Positions 1-5,985 of a stretch of DNA of 11,158 nucleotides are shown in pieces (the stretch's first letter is position 1; each line of letters begins with the position of its first letter). The notes under the pieces were generated by a model. That model was given only the letters and a program-made list of their open reading frames with translations, was not told the origin of the DNA and searched no databases. This stretch comes from a bacterium (lineage in GTDB: Bacteria; Desulfobacterota; Deferrimicrobia; Deferrimicrobiales; Deferrimicrobiaceae), in NCBI GenBank assembly GCA_020056545.1, contig JAGVHM010000201.1, positions 1 to 11,158 of the forward strand, given 5' to 3'. Both the position numbers and the translations under genes were made by a program.

Positions 1-347
1 AGCTTTCCGGCGGCGAGCGGCAGCGGATGGCAATCGCGCGCGCGCTGCTCAAGGACGCGCCGATCCTGGTGCTCGACGAGGCCACCTCCGCCCTCGATTC
101 GGAGTCCGAGGCGATAGTCCAGGAGGCGCTGGACACGCTGATGCGCGGACGGACCACCTTCGTCATCGCGCACCGGCTCTCGACGGTCAGGAACGCGGAC
201 GTGGTCCTGGTGGTGGAGGAGGGGCGGATCGTGGAGAGGGGGAGTCACGAGGAGCTTCTCTCCAGGGAAACCAGGTACAGGTCGTTCTATCTTAAACAGT
301 TCGAGGAGCGGAAGACCGGCGCCCCGTCCGCCTCCGGGCAGGCATGA
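1..347 (+). CDS. msbA: ABC transporter ATPase, C-terminal part (MsbA-like lipid A exporter), 5' truncated
   Basis: This is the end of an ABC transporter nucleotide-binding domain. The gene starts outside the window and its frame is open from base 3. The first readable residues are the ABC signature LSGGERQR (3-26). They are followed by Walker B ILVLDE with the catalytic glutamate codon at 78-80, the D-loop SALD, and the H-loop histidine in IAHRLST (codon 171-173). The tail reads [16 protein letters not shown], typical of exporter-type half transporters with a fused membrane domain, as in MsbA. MsbA flips core-lipid A across the inner membrane using ATP. That identity is inferred from the next genes (waaA, lpxK), because the membrane domain is not visible; another lipid or peptide exporter of the same class is possible. 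The ABC ATPase call is certain. The stop (345-347) lies 7 bases before waaA. Confidence 0.8.
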   Translation, partial: LSGGERQRMAIARALLKDAPILVLDEATSALDSESEAIVQEALDTLMRGRTTFVIAHRLSTVRNADVVLVVEEGRIVERGSHEELLSRETRYRSFYLKQFEERKTGAPSASGQA

Positions 348-354
348 TCGCTCC

Positions 355-1692
355 ATGAAGGCGTTTCGCCCGCGAGGTGCGACACACCTCCTGTACAACA
401 TCGCGCTTGGAGGCGCGCTCCTCGTTTCTTCTCCCTTATGGATTCCGTGGGCGATGATGTCACCCAAACGGAGGAAGAATTTCCCGGAACGGCTCGGGTT
501 GCGGCTTGCGGAGATACCCGCCGCCTCCGGCGGGAAAAGGGTCTGGATACACGCCGTGTCGGTGGGGGAGACGCTTTCCGCCGCGCCGCTGGTCCGCAGG
601 TTGCGCGAACGGATCCCCGACGCCGAGATCATGTTATCGACCGTCACGATCACGGGACAGGAAACCGCCTGCAAGGTGCTTGGAGAGGAGACGGCCGCAA
701 GGTTCTATTTCCCCTTCGACCTCCCCGGGATCGCCGGGAAATTCCTGGACCGCCTGCGCCCGGACGTCGTGGTGATCCTGGAGACCGAGATATGGCCGAA
801 CTTCCTCGCGGAGTGCTACGGGCGCGGGATTCCCGCGATGATCGTCAACGGCAGGATCTCCGGGCGCTCTTTCGGGAGATATGCGCGGTTCCGGTTCTTT
901 TTTTCCCGCGTGCTCGCCTGCCTGACGGCTATCACGGCCCAGACGGGGGAGGATGCGGGAAGGTTCATCGCCCTCGGGGCGCCTCCTTCGGCGGTGACCG
1001 TGACCGGGAACATGAAGTTCGACGTTGAGCAGCCGATGGCGGCGCAGACGCCTCTGCTCGCCCTGTTGACGGGAGAAAAGGATTCGGCGGGTACGAAATG
1101 GCTGATTGCCGGCTCCACCCACGAGGGAGAGGAAGAAGCGGTGCTTCGCGCCTTCGGCGAGGCGAGGGCCGTGAACGGATCGGTGAAGCTTCTGCTGGCG
1201 CCGCGGCACCCCGAACGGTTCGGCGCGGTCGAAGAGCTGTGCCGCAATAAGGGGTGGGAGGTTAAGCGCAGGACCAGGATCGCGGAGGGGTCCGGGGAAA
1301 AGCTTCCCCCCGTGATCCTGCTGGACACGATGGGCGAGCTGTCGTCGGCCTATGCCGCGGGCGATATCGCTTTCGTGGGCGGGAGCCTCGTTCCGAAGGG
1401 CGGGCACAACATACTCGAACCCGCGCTTTTCGGCGTTCCAGCCGTCGTGGGGCCGCACATGGAGAATTTCCGGGAGATAGCCGAAATATTCAGGGACGCC
1501 CGCGCCATCCGCCGGGTCCGGAGCGCTTCGGAGCTTTCCTCGGCCCTTGTCCGATGGGCCGCCGATCCTTCCGTCGAAAAAGAAACGGGGAGAAGGGCAA
1601 GGGAGCTGTTGGCGGAGTTCAGGGGAGCCACCGAAAGGAATGTCGAGGTTATCGAACGGGAACTTCAACGCGGCCGGAGGAAGACAGGGTGA
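355..1692 (+). CDS. waaA: 3-deoxy-D-manno-octulosonic acid (Kdo) transferase
   Basis: This gene encodes a 445-residue GT30 glycosyltransferase that moves Kdo from CMP-Kdo onto lipid IVA at the cytoplasmic face of the inner membrane. Residues 11-35 form a hydrophobic N-terminal anchor, followed by the basic SPKRRKNFPERLG typical of the family. The N-terminal Rossmann domain holds WIHAVSVGE, whose glutamate (about E72) corresponds to the family's catalytic base. It continues with ETEIWPN near residue 140. The C-terminal CMP-Kdo-binding domain holds AGSTHEGEE, LLAPRHPERF and GGHNILEPA (349-357). The length is normal (about 420-450). Whether it adds one Kdo or several cannot be told from sequence alone. 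The ATG at 355 has only a weak upstream GGCAGG at 336-341, so translation may depend on coupling to the preceding gene. The stop overlaps lpxK in GTGA (1689-1692). Confidence 0.96.
   Translation: MKAFRPRGATHLLYNIALGGALLVSSPLWIPWAMMSPKRRKNFPERLGLRLAEIPAASGGKRVWIHAVSVGETLSAAPLVRRLRERIPDAEIMLSTVTITGQETACKVLGEETAARFYFPFDLPGIAGKFLDRLRPDVVVILETEIWPNFLAECYGRGIPAMIVNGRISGRSFGRYARFRFFFSRVLACLTAITAQTGEDAGRFIALGAPPSAVTVTGNMKFDVEQPMAAQTPLLALLTGEKDSAGTKWLIAGSTHEGEEEAVLRAFGEARAVNGSVKLLLAPRHPERFGAVEELCRNKGWEVKRRTRIAEGSGEKLPPVILLDTMGELSSAYAAGDIAFVGGSLVPKGGHNILEPALFGVPAVVGPHMENFREIAEIFRDARAIRRVRSASELSSALVRWAADPSVEKETGRRARELLAEFRGATERNVEVIERELQRGRRKTG
1676..1692 (+). promoter_or_regulatory. Shine-Dalgarno and GTGA stop/start overlap that set the lpxK start
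   Basis: GGAGG at 1676-1680 lies 8 bases before GTG at 1689-1691. That GTG shares bases with the waaA stop TGA (1690-1692). This arrangement supports a GTG start for lpxK over the ATG at 1554, which has no such site and would overlap waaA by about 140 bases. It indicates coupled translation of the two genes. Confidence 0.75.
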
Positions 1693-2699
1693 TAGGGCCG
1701 TTCGCGACGATCAGAAGATCTTTGTACGGCTCGGGAATCCTGCGAAGGGAATCCCTTCCGCGTCCCGTGGTCAGCGTGGGAAACCTTGCCGTCGGCGGAT
1801 CAGGCAAGACGCCGCACGTGCAGTTCCTCGCGTCCTGGCTTTCGGGGCTTGGCGTGAAAGTGGCGATCCTTTCGCGGGGGTACGGACGCAGAAGCCGGGG
1901 GGTAGTTTGGGTTTCACGCGGAGACGGCCCGGCGGTCACCTCGGAAGAAGGTGGCGACGAGCCGGTCCTCCTCGCGGCCTCGCTTCCCGGCGTTCCCGTG
2001 CTTGTGGGAGAGTCGCGCGCGGAGGCGGGCAGGGAGTGCCTCCGCTCCATGAACGTGGACGCCTTTCTGCTGGACGACGGGTTCCAGCACCTTGCCCTGA
2101 AGCGGGAAGCGGACCTCCTGCTGGTCGAGGCGGAAGGCGGGCTCGGGAACCGGCTCACTCTTCCGCTCGGCCCTCTCCGCGAGCCGGTTGACGCCGCGCG
2201 CCATGCGGACGCCCTCGTCGTCACGAAGTGCGCCGGAATATCGCAGGGGGAAAATACGGCCGCCGCGGTTCCCTTGCCCGCCGGGCGACCGCGGGCGTTC
2301 ACCCGACTTGTCGCACGATCCGTCGTGGATCGACATGGGTTCGAGTCCCCGCTTCCCCGCGCGGGAGAGGAAGTGGTGGCATTTTCCGGGCTGGCCCGGA
2401 ACGGGCAGTTCGCGGATACGTTGCGCGAATGCGGATACGCGGTGCGGAAGTTTTTCCCGTTTCGCGACCATCACCGCTACCGTCCGCAGGATCTTCGGAA
2501 TATCGCGGTTGCGGCGGGAGGATCTTCGGTGCTGACGACGGAAAAAGATATGGTGCGTCTTCCCGACGGGCTGCCTTTCGAGTTGAAGGCGCTTCGTGTC
2601 GGCGTGGAGTTCCTTTCGGGATGGGAGACGCTGTCCCGCATGATCCTCGAAAGGTTGGGGAAGCAGGTCAGGCCGGATCCGGGAGGAGAGGCGCGTTGA
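1689..2699 (+). CDS. lpxK: Tetraacyldisaccharide 4'-kinase (lipid A 4'-kinase)
   Basis: LpxK phosphorylates the 4' position of the tetraacyldisaccharide-1-phosphate to make lipid IVA, the substrate of the Kdo transferase encoded just before it. From the GTG at 1689 the protein has 336 residues. It shows SVGNLAVGGSGKTPH with the P-loop at about 36-43, SRGYGR (62-67), GDEP (89-92) and the family's DDGFQH Walker B-like motif (129-134). It also has LPLGPLREP and, near the C-terminus, FPFRDHHRY and TTEKDMVRL, both usual for LpxK. Only about 35 residues precede the P-loop, against about 55 in E. coli from memory, so the membrane-associating N-terminal helix is short. An upstream ATG at 1554 would lengthen it, but the added sequence is basic and low-complexity and reads through waaA in another frame. 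The stop overlaps gmhB in TTGA. Confidence 0.95.
   Translation: MIGPFATIRRSLYGSGILRRESLPRPVVSVGNLAVGGSGKTPHVQFLASWLSGLGVKVAILSRGYGRRSRGVVWVSRGDGPAVTSEEGGDEPVLLAASLPGVPVLVGESRAEAGRECLRSMNVDAFLLDDGFQHLALKREADLLLVEAEGGLGNRLTLPLGPLREPVDAARHADALVVTKCAGISQGENTAAAVPLPAGRPRAFTRLVARSVVDRHGFESPLPRAGEEVVAFSGLARNGQFADTLRECGYAVRKFFPFRDHHRYRPQDLRNIAVAAGGSSVLTTEKDMVRLPDGLPFELKALRVGVEFLSGWETLSRMILERLGKQVRPDPGGEAR
2682..2699 (+). promoter_or_regulatory. Shine-Dalgarno and TTGA overlap that set the gmhB start
   Basis: GGAGG at 2682-2686 is followed 9 bases later by TTG at 2696-2698, which overlaps the lpxK stop TGA (2697-2699). The TTG codon places the HAD motif FLDRDGT at residues 6-12, exactly where the family has it. 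No ATG is available near this position in frame. Confidence 0.72.
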
Positions 2700-3265
2700 A
2701 AGGGATCGTGTTTCTGGACCGGGACGGGACGCTGATCGAGGAGGTCGGATATCTCTCCGACCCGGCCCGCCTGAAGGAAATCCCGGGGGCGGCGGAATCC
2801 CTGAGGCGCCTTGCGCGGGAGGGCTACGCCATCGCCGTGGTGTCCAACCAGGCGGGACTTGCCAAGGGGAAGATAAGCGAGGAGCAATCGAAAGCGGTCC
2901 ATCGGGCTTTCGTCGAATATTTCCGGTCGAGGGGCGTTAAGTTCGACGCCGTCGAATATTGCCCGCATCACCCGGAAGGCATCGTGGAGCGATACCGTAG
3001 AACCTGCGGATGCCGGAAGCCGATGCCGGGGCTTGCCAGGAGAATCATGAGGAGAATGGCCCTGCCCGCGTCGTGCAGAGCATGGGTGGTAGGTGATAAG
3101 ATGTCCGATGTTTCCATGGGAAAGCGGCTGCGCGCGGAGACCGTGCTGGTCGCGACCGGGTACGGCGGGGAGGAAAGCCTGGCGGGAGAACTTCGCGGGG
3201 AGCGCCCGGACGCTTTTCTTCCCGGCATCCGGGAGGCCGCCGGATGGATACTGTCCAGGGGATAG
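2696..3265 (+). CDS. gmhB: D-glycero-D-manno-heptose 1,7-bisphosphate 7-phosphatase
   Basis: GmhB is a cytoplasmic HAD-superfamily phosphatase that removes the 7-phosphate from heptose-1,7-bisphosphate on the way to ADP-heptose for the LPS inner core. The 189-residue product has the catalytic FLDRDGT (nucleophile D8 and acid/base D10), SNQAG (50-54) as motif II, and GDKMSD (133-138) with the magnesium-binding aspartates. Its zinc loop is CPHH at 89-92 plus CGC at 104-106, followed by RKPMPG. This cysteine/histidine loop separates GmhB from other small HAD phosphatases; histidinol-phosphate phosphatase is the main alternative, but the LPS neighbours favour GmhB. Its substrate is produced by RfaE1 (4442-5440). 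It starts at TTG, overlapping lpxK. The anomer used (beta or alpha) cannot be decided here. Confidence 0.93.
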   Translation: MKGIVFLDRDGTLIEEVGYLSDPARLKEIPGAAESLRRLAREGYAIAVVSNQAGLAKGKISEEQSKAVHRAFVEYFRSRGVKFDAVEYCPHHPEGIVERYRRTCGCRKPMPGLARRIMRRMALPASCRAWVVGDKMSDVSMGKRLRAETVLVATGYGGEESLAGELRGERPDAFLPGIREAAGWILSRG

Positions 3266-3270
3266 ATGAG

Positions 3271-4281
3271 ATGATCCGCAACACGGAGCGCAAGACAGGT
3301 TTCCTTAGGATCGGACTGTTTCTGCTGTTGACGACCCTTATCCTTGCTTGCACCTCGCCCCCAACCCGGCCCCCGGCCGTCGAACCGCCGCGGAGCGAAA
3401 CCAAGGCGGATGCGCCGGCCAAGGCCGGGAAACCCCCGGATGCAGGGAAGGCCGATGTCGCGGACCCCGCGGCCGGGGCGCCGGCTCCGGCCAGGTCACC
3501 CGATGAAAAAGCGGGCGTCCCCCCGCCGGATAACGTCGCGCCGGCCATGGTCCATGATGCCGGCGGGGCGCCTCTCGGTGCCGAATCGGCGGAAGAGCCG
3601 GCATGGGCCGATGGAAGGGAAGAGCTGGTCTTCCGGATGGAGTTTCTCGGCATCACGATGGGATACGCACGGTTCACGCACAAGGGAAAGGTGTCCTGGA
3701 ACGGGAAAGAGGCGTACCACCTGAGCGTCCATGCCTGGACTTCGGGCCTGCTTTCCGTCTTCTATCCGTTCGACGGGGTCGTCGATTACTACATGGACAT
3801 GAAGACGTTGGCGCCCCTGAGGCAGGAATTCACGGGTAAGATGAAGGATGCGGATCACATCGCGGTGTACGACCAGGAGAAGGGGAAGATAGAATACCGC
3901 AACAAGAAGACCGGAGCGGTCCGCAACGAGGTCGACACGCCCCGCAACGTCTACGACCCGGTGACGGCGGCGTATTATTTCCGCGGGGTGGACCACGGCG
4001 CGGAGGAGCAGGCCCGCCAGGTGTACGCAGGGCGGAAGGTATGGCAGATATCGATGAAAACGCTCGGCCGGGAGAAGGTCGACACATATGCCGGACCCGT
4101 CGACGCCGTCGTCGTCGAGACGTTGATCGTGCGGGACGGGAAGGTGGAGAACAACGCGGGGCTCACGATGTGGATTTCCGGCGACGCCCGGCACGTTCCG
4201 GTCCGGATCCACGCGAAATTCAGGAAGATCAAGATGTGGACGATGCAGGCGGAACTGGTGCCGCCGCGGAAAGGGGGATGA
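3271..4281 (+). CDS. DUF3108 domain lipoprotein with a long Pro/Ala-rich linker
   Basis: This is a 336-residue exported protein. A charged N-terminus (IRNTERKTG) is followed by a hydrophobic stretch (about 12-25) and a lipobox ILAC with the acylated cysteine at about C27. Residues 28-115 form a low-complexity linker rich in proline, alanine and lysine. The folded part starts near residue 117 (EELVFRMEFLGITMG) and reads as DUF3108: beta-rich, with VVDYYMDMKTLAPLRQEF, YDPVTAAYYFR and a C-terminal WISGDARHVPVRI. DUF3108 has no settled biochemical function. A lipid-anchored domain on a flexible arm, lying between gmhB and rfaE1, suggests an envelope role tied to LPS, but that is inference. Start choice: ATG 3271 has AGGGG at 3257-3261 and gives a compact signal peptide. 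ATG 3244 (GGGAGG at 3231-3236) would add nine residues and overlap gmhB by 22 bases. Confidence 0.82.
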   Translation: MIRNTERKTGFLRIGLFLLLTTLILACTSPPTRPPAVEPPRSETKADAPAKAGKPPDAGKADVADPAAGAPAPARSPDEKAGVPPPDNVAPAMVHDAGGAPLGAESAEEPAWADGREELVFRMEFLGITMGYARFTHKGKVSWNGKEAYHLSVHAWTSGLLSVFYPFDGVVDYYMDMKTLAPLRQEFTGKMKDADHIAVYDQEKGKIEYRNKKTGAVRNEVDTPRNVYDPVTAAYYFRGVDHGAEEQARQVYAGRKVWQISMKTLGREKVDTYAGPVDAVVVETLIVRDGKVENNAGLTMWISGDARHVPVRIHAKFRKIKMWTMQAELVPPRKGG

Positions 4282-4284
4282 GCG

Positions 4285-4449
4285 ATGGATCAAGAGCTGC
4301 TTGAGATCCTGGCGTGCCCGAAATGCAAAGGGAGCCTTGACCTGACCACCGACGAGAGCGAGCTGCTCTGCGGGAATTGCCGCCTCTCCTACAGGATCGA
4401 CGACGGTATCCCAATCCTGCTGATCGAGGAGGCATCCCCCATTGAATGA
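4285..4449 (+). CDS. Trm112-family small zinc-ribbon protein (YcaR-like)
   Basis: This 54-residue protein starts at ATG 4285 with GGGGG at 4273-4277 as the ribosome-binding site. It begins MDQELLEILACPKC and carries two CxxC pairs, C11/C14 and C29/C32, the usual zinc-ribbon spacing. It ends with DDGIPILLIEEA, the signature end of the bacterial Trm112/UPF0434 (YcaR) family. In E. coli the relative ycaR sits between lpxK and kdsB, so association with lipid A/Kdo genes is a recurring pattern. Eukaryotic and archaeal Trm112 is a stabilising partner of methyltransferases; the bacterial partner is not settled. The gene lies 3 bases after the DUF3108 stop, and its end overlaps the rfaE1 start by 8 bases, so it should be translated with both. 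Confidence 0.88.
   Translation: MDQELLEILACPKCKGSLDLTTDESELLCGNCRLSYRIDDGIPILLIEEASPIE
4426..4444 (+). promoter_or_regulatory. Shine-Dalgarno and TTG start for rfaE1
   Basis: GAGGAGG at 4426-4432 lies 9 bases before TTG at 4442-4444. No in-frame ATG occurs before the conserved VVGDIMLDEY block apart from downstream internal codons. The start lies inside the last codons of the Trm112-like gene (stop 4447-4449). Confidence 0.7.
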
Positions 4450-5440
4450 AGCGGGATTCTCCGCTCGCGCCTTCGGATTCCTCGGGAAGTTTCCCTCCGT
4501 GAGGATCCTCGTGGTCGGAGACATCATGCTGGACGAGTACATCTGGGGGGAGGTGAAGAGGATTTCCCCGGAGGCGCCGGTCCCTGTCGTTGCGGTCACG
4601 AAGGATACCCGGGCGCTCGGAGGCGCGGGAAACGTGGCCGTCAACGTCGCGGGCCTCAAGGCGAAGGTGGAGCTGGCAGGTCTGATCGGAGCGGATTCCA
4701 GCGGCCGGGAAATCCTGCGGATCCTTGCGAAGCGCCGGATAGGAACTTCCGGGATCGTCCAGGACCGGAACCGTCCCACCACGACCAAGACCCGCGTTAT
4801 CGCCCACCATCAACAGGTGGTCCGCGTGGACCGGGAAATGGATGACGTGCCGGACGGGCGGGCTCAGGACGCGTTGCGGGCGCGCGTGCGCAAGGCGATC
4901 GGAAACGTCGACGGAGTGGTCATCTCCGACTACCTGAAGGGCGCGTTGAGCCGGGAGCTCGTGAATGACATCGTTATCGCCGCGGGCAGGAGCGGCGCAT
5001 TCGTCGCGGTGGACCCGAAGCGCACCGACGTTTCCTTCTACAGGGGCTGCACGCTGATCACCCCGAACAGGCATGAGGCGGAGGCGGCCCTGGGGGGCAG
5101 GAGACTTCCAGGAGACATGGAGATATGGGAGGGGGGGAAAGCCCTTATCCGGAAGAGCGGCGCGAAGGCGGTGCTGATCACCCGCGGAGAAGAGGGGATG
5201 AGCCTGATCGAACGGGGGCGGAAAGCGTTCTTCCACATCCCGGCCAAGGCAAGGCAGGTTTTCGACGTGACAGGCGCCGGTGACACGGTGATAGGGACGG
5301 TGGCGGTGGCGATGGGAGCCGGCGCACCGCTTCGGGACGCGGCCCTCCTGGCGAACGTCGCCGCGGGCGTGGTGGTCGGGGAGGTCGGCACCGTGCCGAT
5401 CACCATGGAAAAGCTTTCGAAAGCGCTTCGTGGCGAATGA
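4442..5440 (+). CDS. rfaE1: D-glycero-D-manno-heptose-7-phosphate kinase (RfaE1/HldA)
   Basis: This PfkB/ribokinase-family enzyme phosphorylates heptose-7-phosphate at C1, giving the bisphosphate that GmhB then dephosphorylates. The 332-residue protein shows VVGDIMLDEYIWGEVKRISPEAPVPVV (beginning near residue 24), the hallmark of the heptose kinase domain. Also present are the substrate-binding GGAGNVAVN (60-68), VDPKRTD and TPNRHEAE in the middle, and the ATP/anion-hole motif DVTGAGD (275-281) with catalytic base D281. It ends soon after the kinase fold, so the adenylyltransferase half found in bifunctional HldE of E. coli is missing; a separate HldC (RfaE2) must be encoded elsewhere. It starts at TTG. 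Its stop overlaps the DUF4416 start in ATGA (5437-5440). Confidence 0.94.
   Translation: MNEAGFSARAFGFLGKFPSVRILVVGDIMLDEYIWGEVKRISPEAPVPVVAVTKDTRALGGAGNVAVNVAGLKAKVELAGLIGADSSGREILRILAKRRIGTSGIVQDRNRPTTTKTRVIAHHQQVVRVDREMDDVPDGRAQDALRARVRKAIGNVDGVVISDYLKGALSRELVNDIVIAAGRSGAFVAVDPKRTDVSFYRGCTLITPNRHEAEAALGGRRLPGDMEIWEGGKALIRKSGAKAVLITRGEEGMSLIERGRKAFFHIPAKARQVFDVTGAGDTVIGTVAVAMGAGAPLRDAALLANVAAGVVVGEVGTVPITMEKLSKALRGE
5413..5424. repeat. Perfect 12-base palindrome upstream of the DUF4416 start
   Basis: GCTTTCGAAAGC at 5413-5424 is its own reverse complement. It is followed at once by AAGCGCTT (5421-5428), a second, overlapping palindrome. The pair lies in the last codons of rfaE1, ending 8 bases before the DUF4416 ATG. 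In RNA it could form a small hairpin with a four-base loop. No function is known; at this length it may be chance. Confidence 0.4.
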
Positions 5441-5985
5441 GCCGGCGAAGGCCCCCGTCTTCCGCAAGGCTTCTGGTTTCCGTGATCTACAGGGAGGAAG
5501 GGCGTTTCGGGGAGGCGCTGCCGGCCCTTGCGGGCCGTTTCGGTCCGATCGGCGGCATAAGCGCCGCATTCCCTTTCGACCGGACGGAATACTACGGTGA
5601 GGAAATGGGATCCCCGCTGTTCCGGCGGTTCGCGGTGATCGAGCGGCTCGTCCCCCGCGAGGCCCTGGCGGACGCGAAAATAAGAGCCGAAGAACTTGAA
5701 GGTGAATTCGCGCAGGAAGGGAAGCGCACGCTGAATATCGACCCGGGGCTATTGACGGAGGAGAACTTTCTCCTTGCGACCGGCAAGAATTACAGCCACC
5801 GCGTTTATCTGCGGGACGGCGTGTTCGCCGATCTGACCCTGGTGTACACGAAAGGGGAATACATGCCGTTGCCGTGGACGTATCCCGACATCGCCTCCGT
5901 GGATATCCGCGCGTTCCTCGCGGAGGTCAGGGAAGGTCTGCGCGAAGCACGAAAAATGGAATCGGGTGAGCTTTCATGTGGATGA
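5437..5985 (+). CDS. DUF4416 family protein, unknown function
   Basis: This gene encodes a 182-residue protein of the DUF4416 family, recognised from its conserved blocks: FPFDRTEYYGEEMG (45-58), KRTLNIDPGLL (96-106), GKNYSHRVYL (116-125) and YTKGEYMPLPWTYPDI (137-152). There is no signal peptide or membrane segment, so it should be cytoplasmic. The many conserved acidic, tyrosine and histidine residues suggest an enzyme or a ligand-binding protein, but no catalytic motif of a known family is visible and I assign no activity. It lies between the heptose kinase and yicC, overlapping both (4 bases at the start, 10 at the end), so it is transcribed with them. No clear Shine-Dalgarno precedes the ATG at 5437; translation probably depends on coupling to rfaE1. 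The gene links the LPS half of the cluster to the nucleotide half. Confidence 0.85.
   Translation: MSRRRPPSSARLLVSVIYREEGRFGEALPALAGRFGPIGGISAAFPFDRTEYYGEEMGSPLFRRFAVIERLVPREALADAKIRAEELEGEFAQEGKRTLNIDPGLLTEENFLLATGKNYSHRVYLRDGVFADLTLVYTKGEYMPLPWTYPDIASVDIRAFLAEVREGLREARKMESGELSCG

Noticed and set aside
634..1668. A 344-codon minus-strand open frame opposite waaA
   Set aside because: It is antisense to a well-supported enzyme and has the biased composition of a shadow frame.
1554..1688. Longer N-terminus for lpxK from ATG 1554
   Set aside because: The extra 45 residues are basic and unlike LpxK and overlap waaA. The GTG at 1689 has a strong ribosome-binding site and a GTGA overlap.
2228..2695. 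Longer N-terminus for gmhB from 2228
   Set aside because: It would overlap lpxK by about 470 bases. The HAD nucleophile motif begins six residues after the TTG at 2696, as usual for the family.
3496..4788. A 430-codon minus-strand open frame across the DUF3108, Trm112-like and rfaE1 genes
   Set aside because: It crosses three supported plus-strand genes and shows no recognisable protein feature.
4229..5569. A 446-codon minus-strand open frame opposite rfaE1 and its neighbours
   Set aside because: It is a shadow of high third-position GC across several real genes. It has no domain, and no ribosome-binding site stands out.
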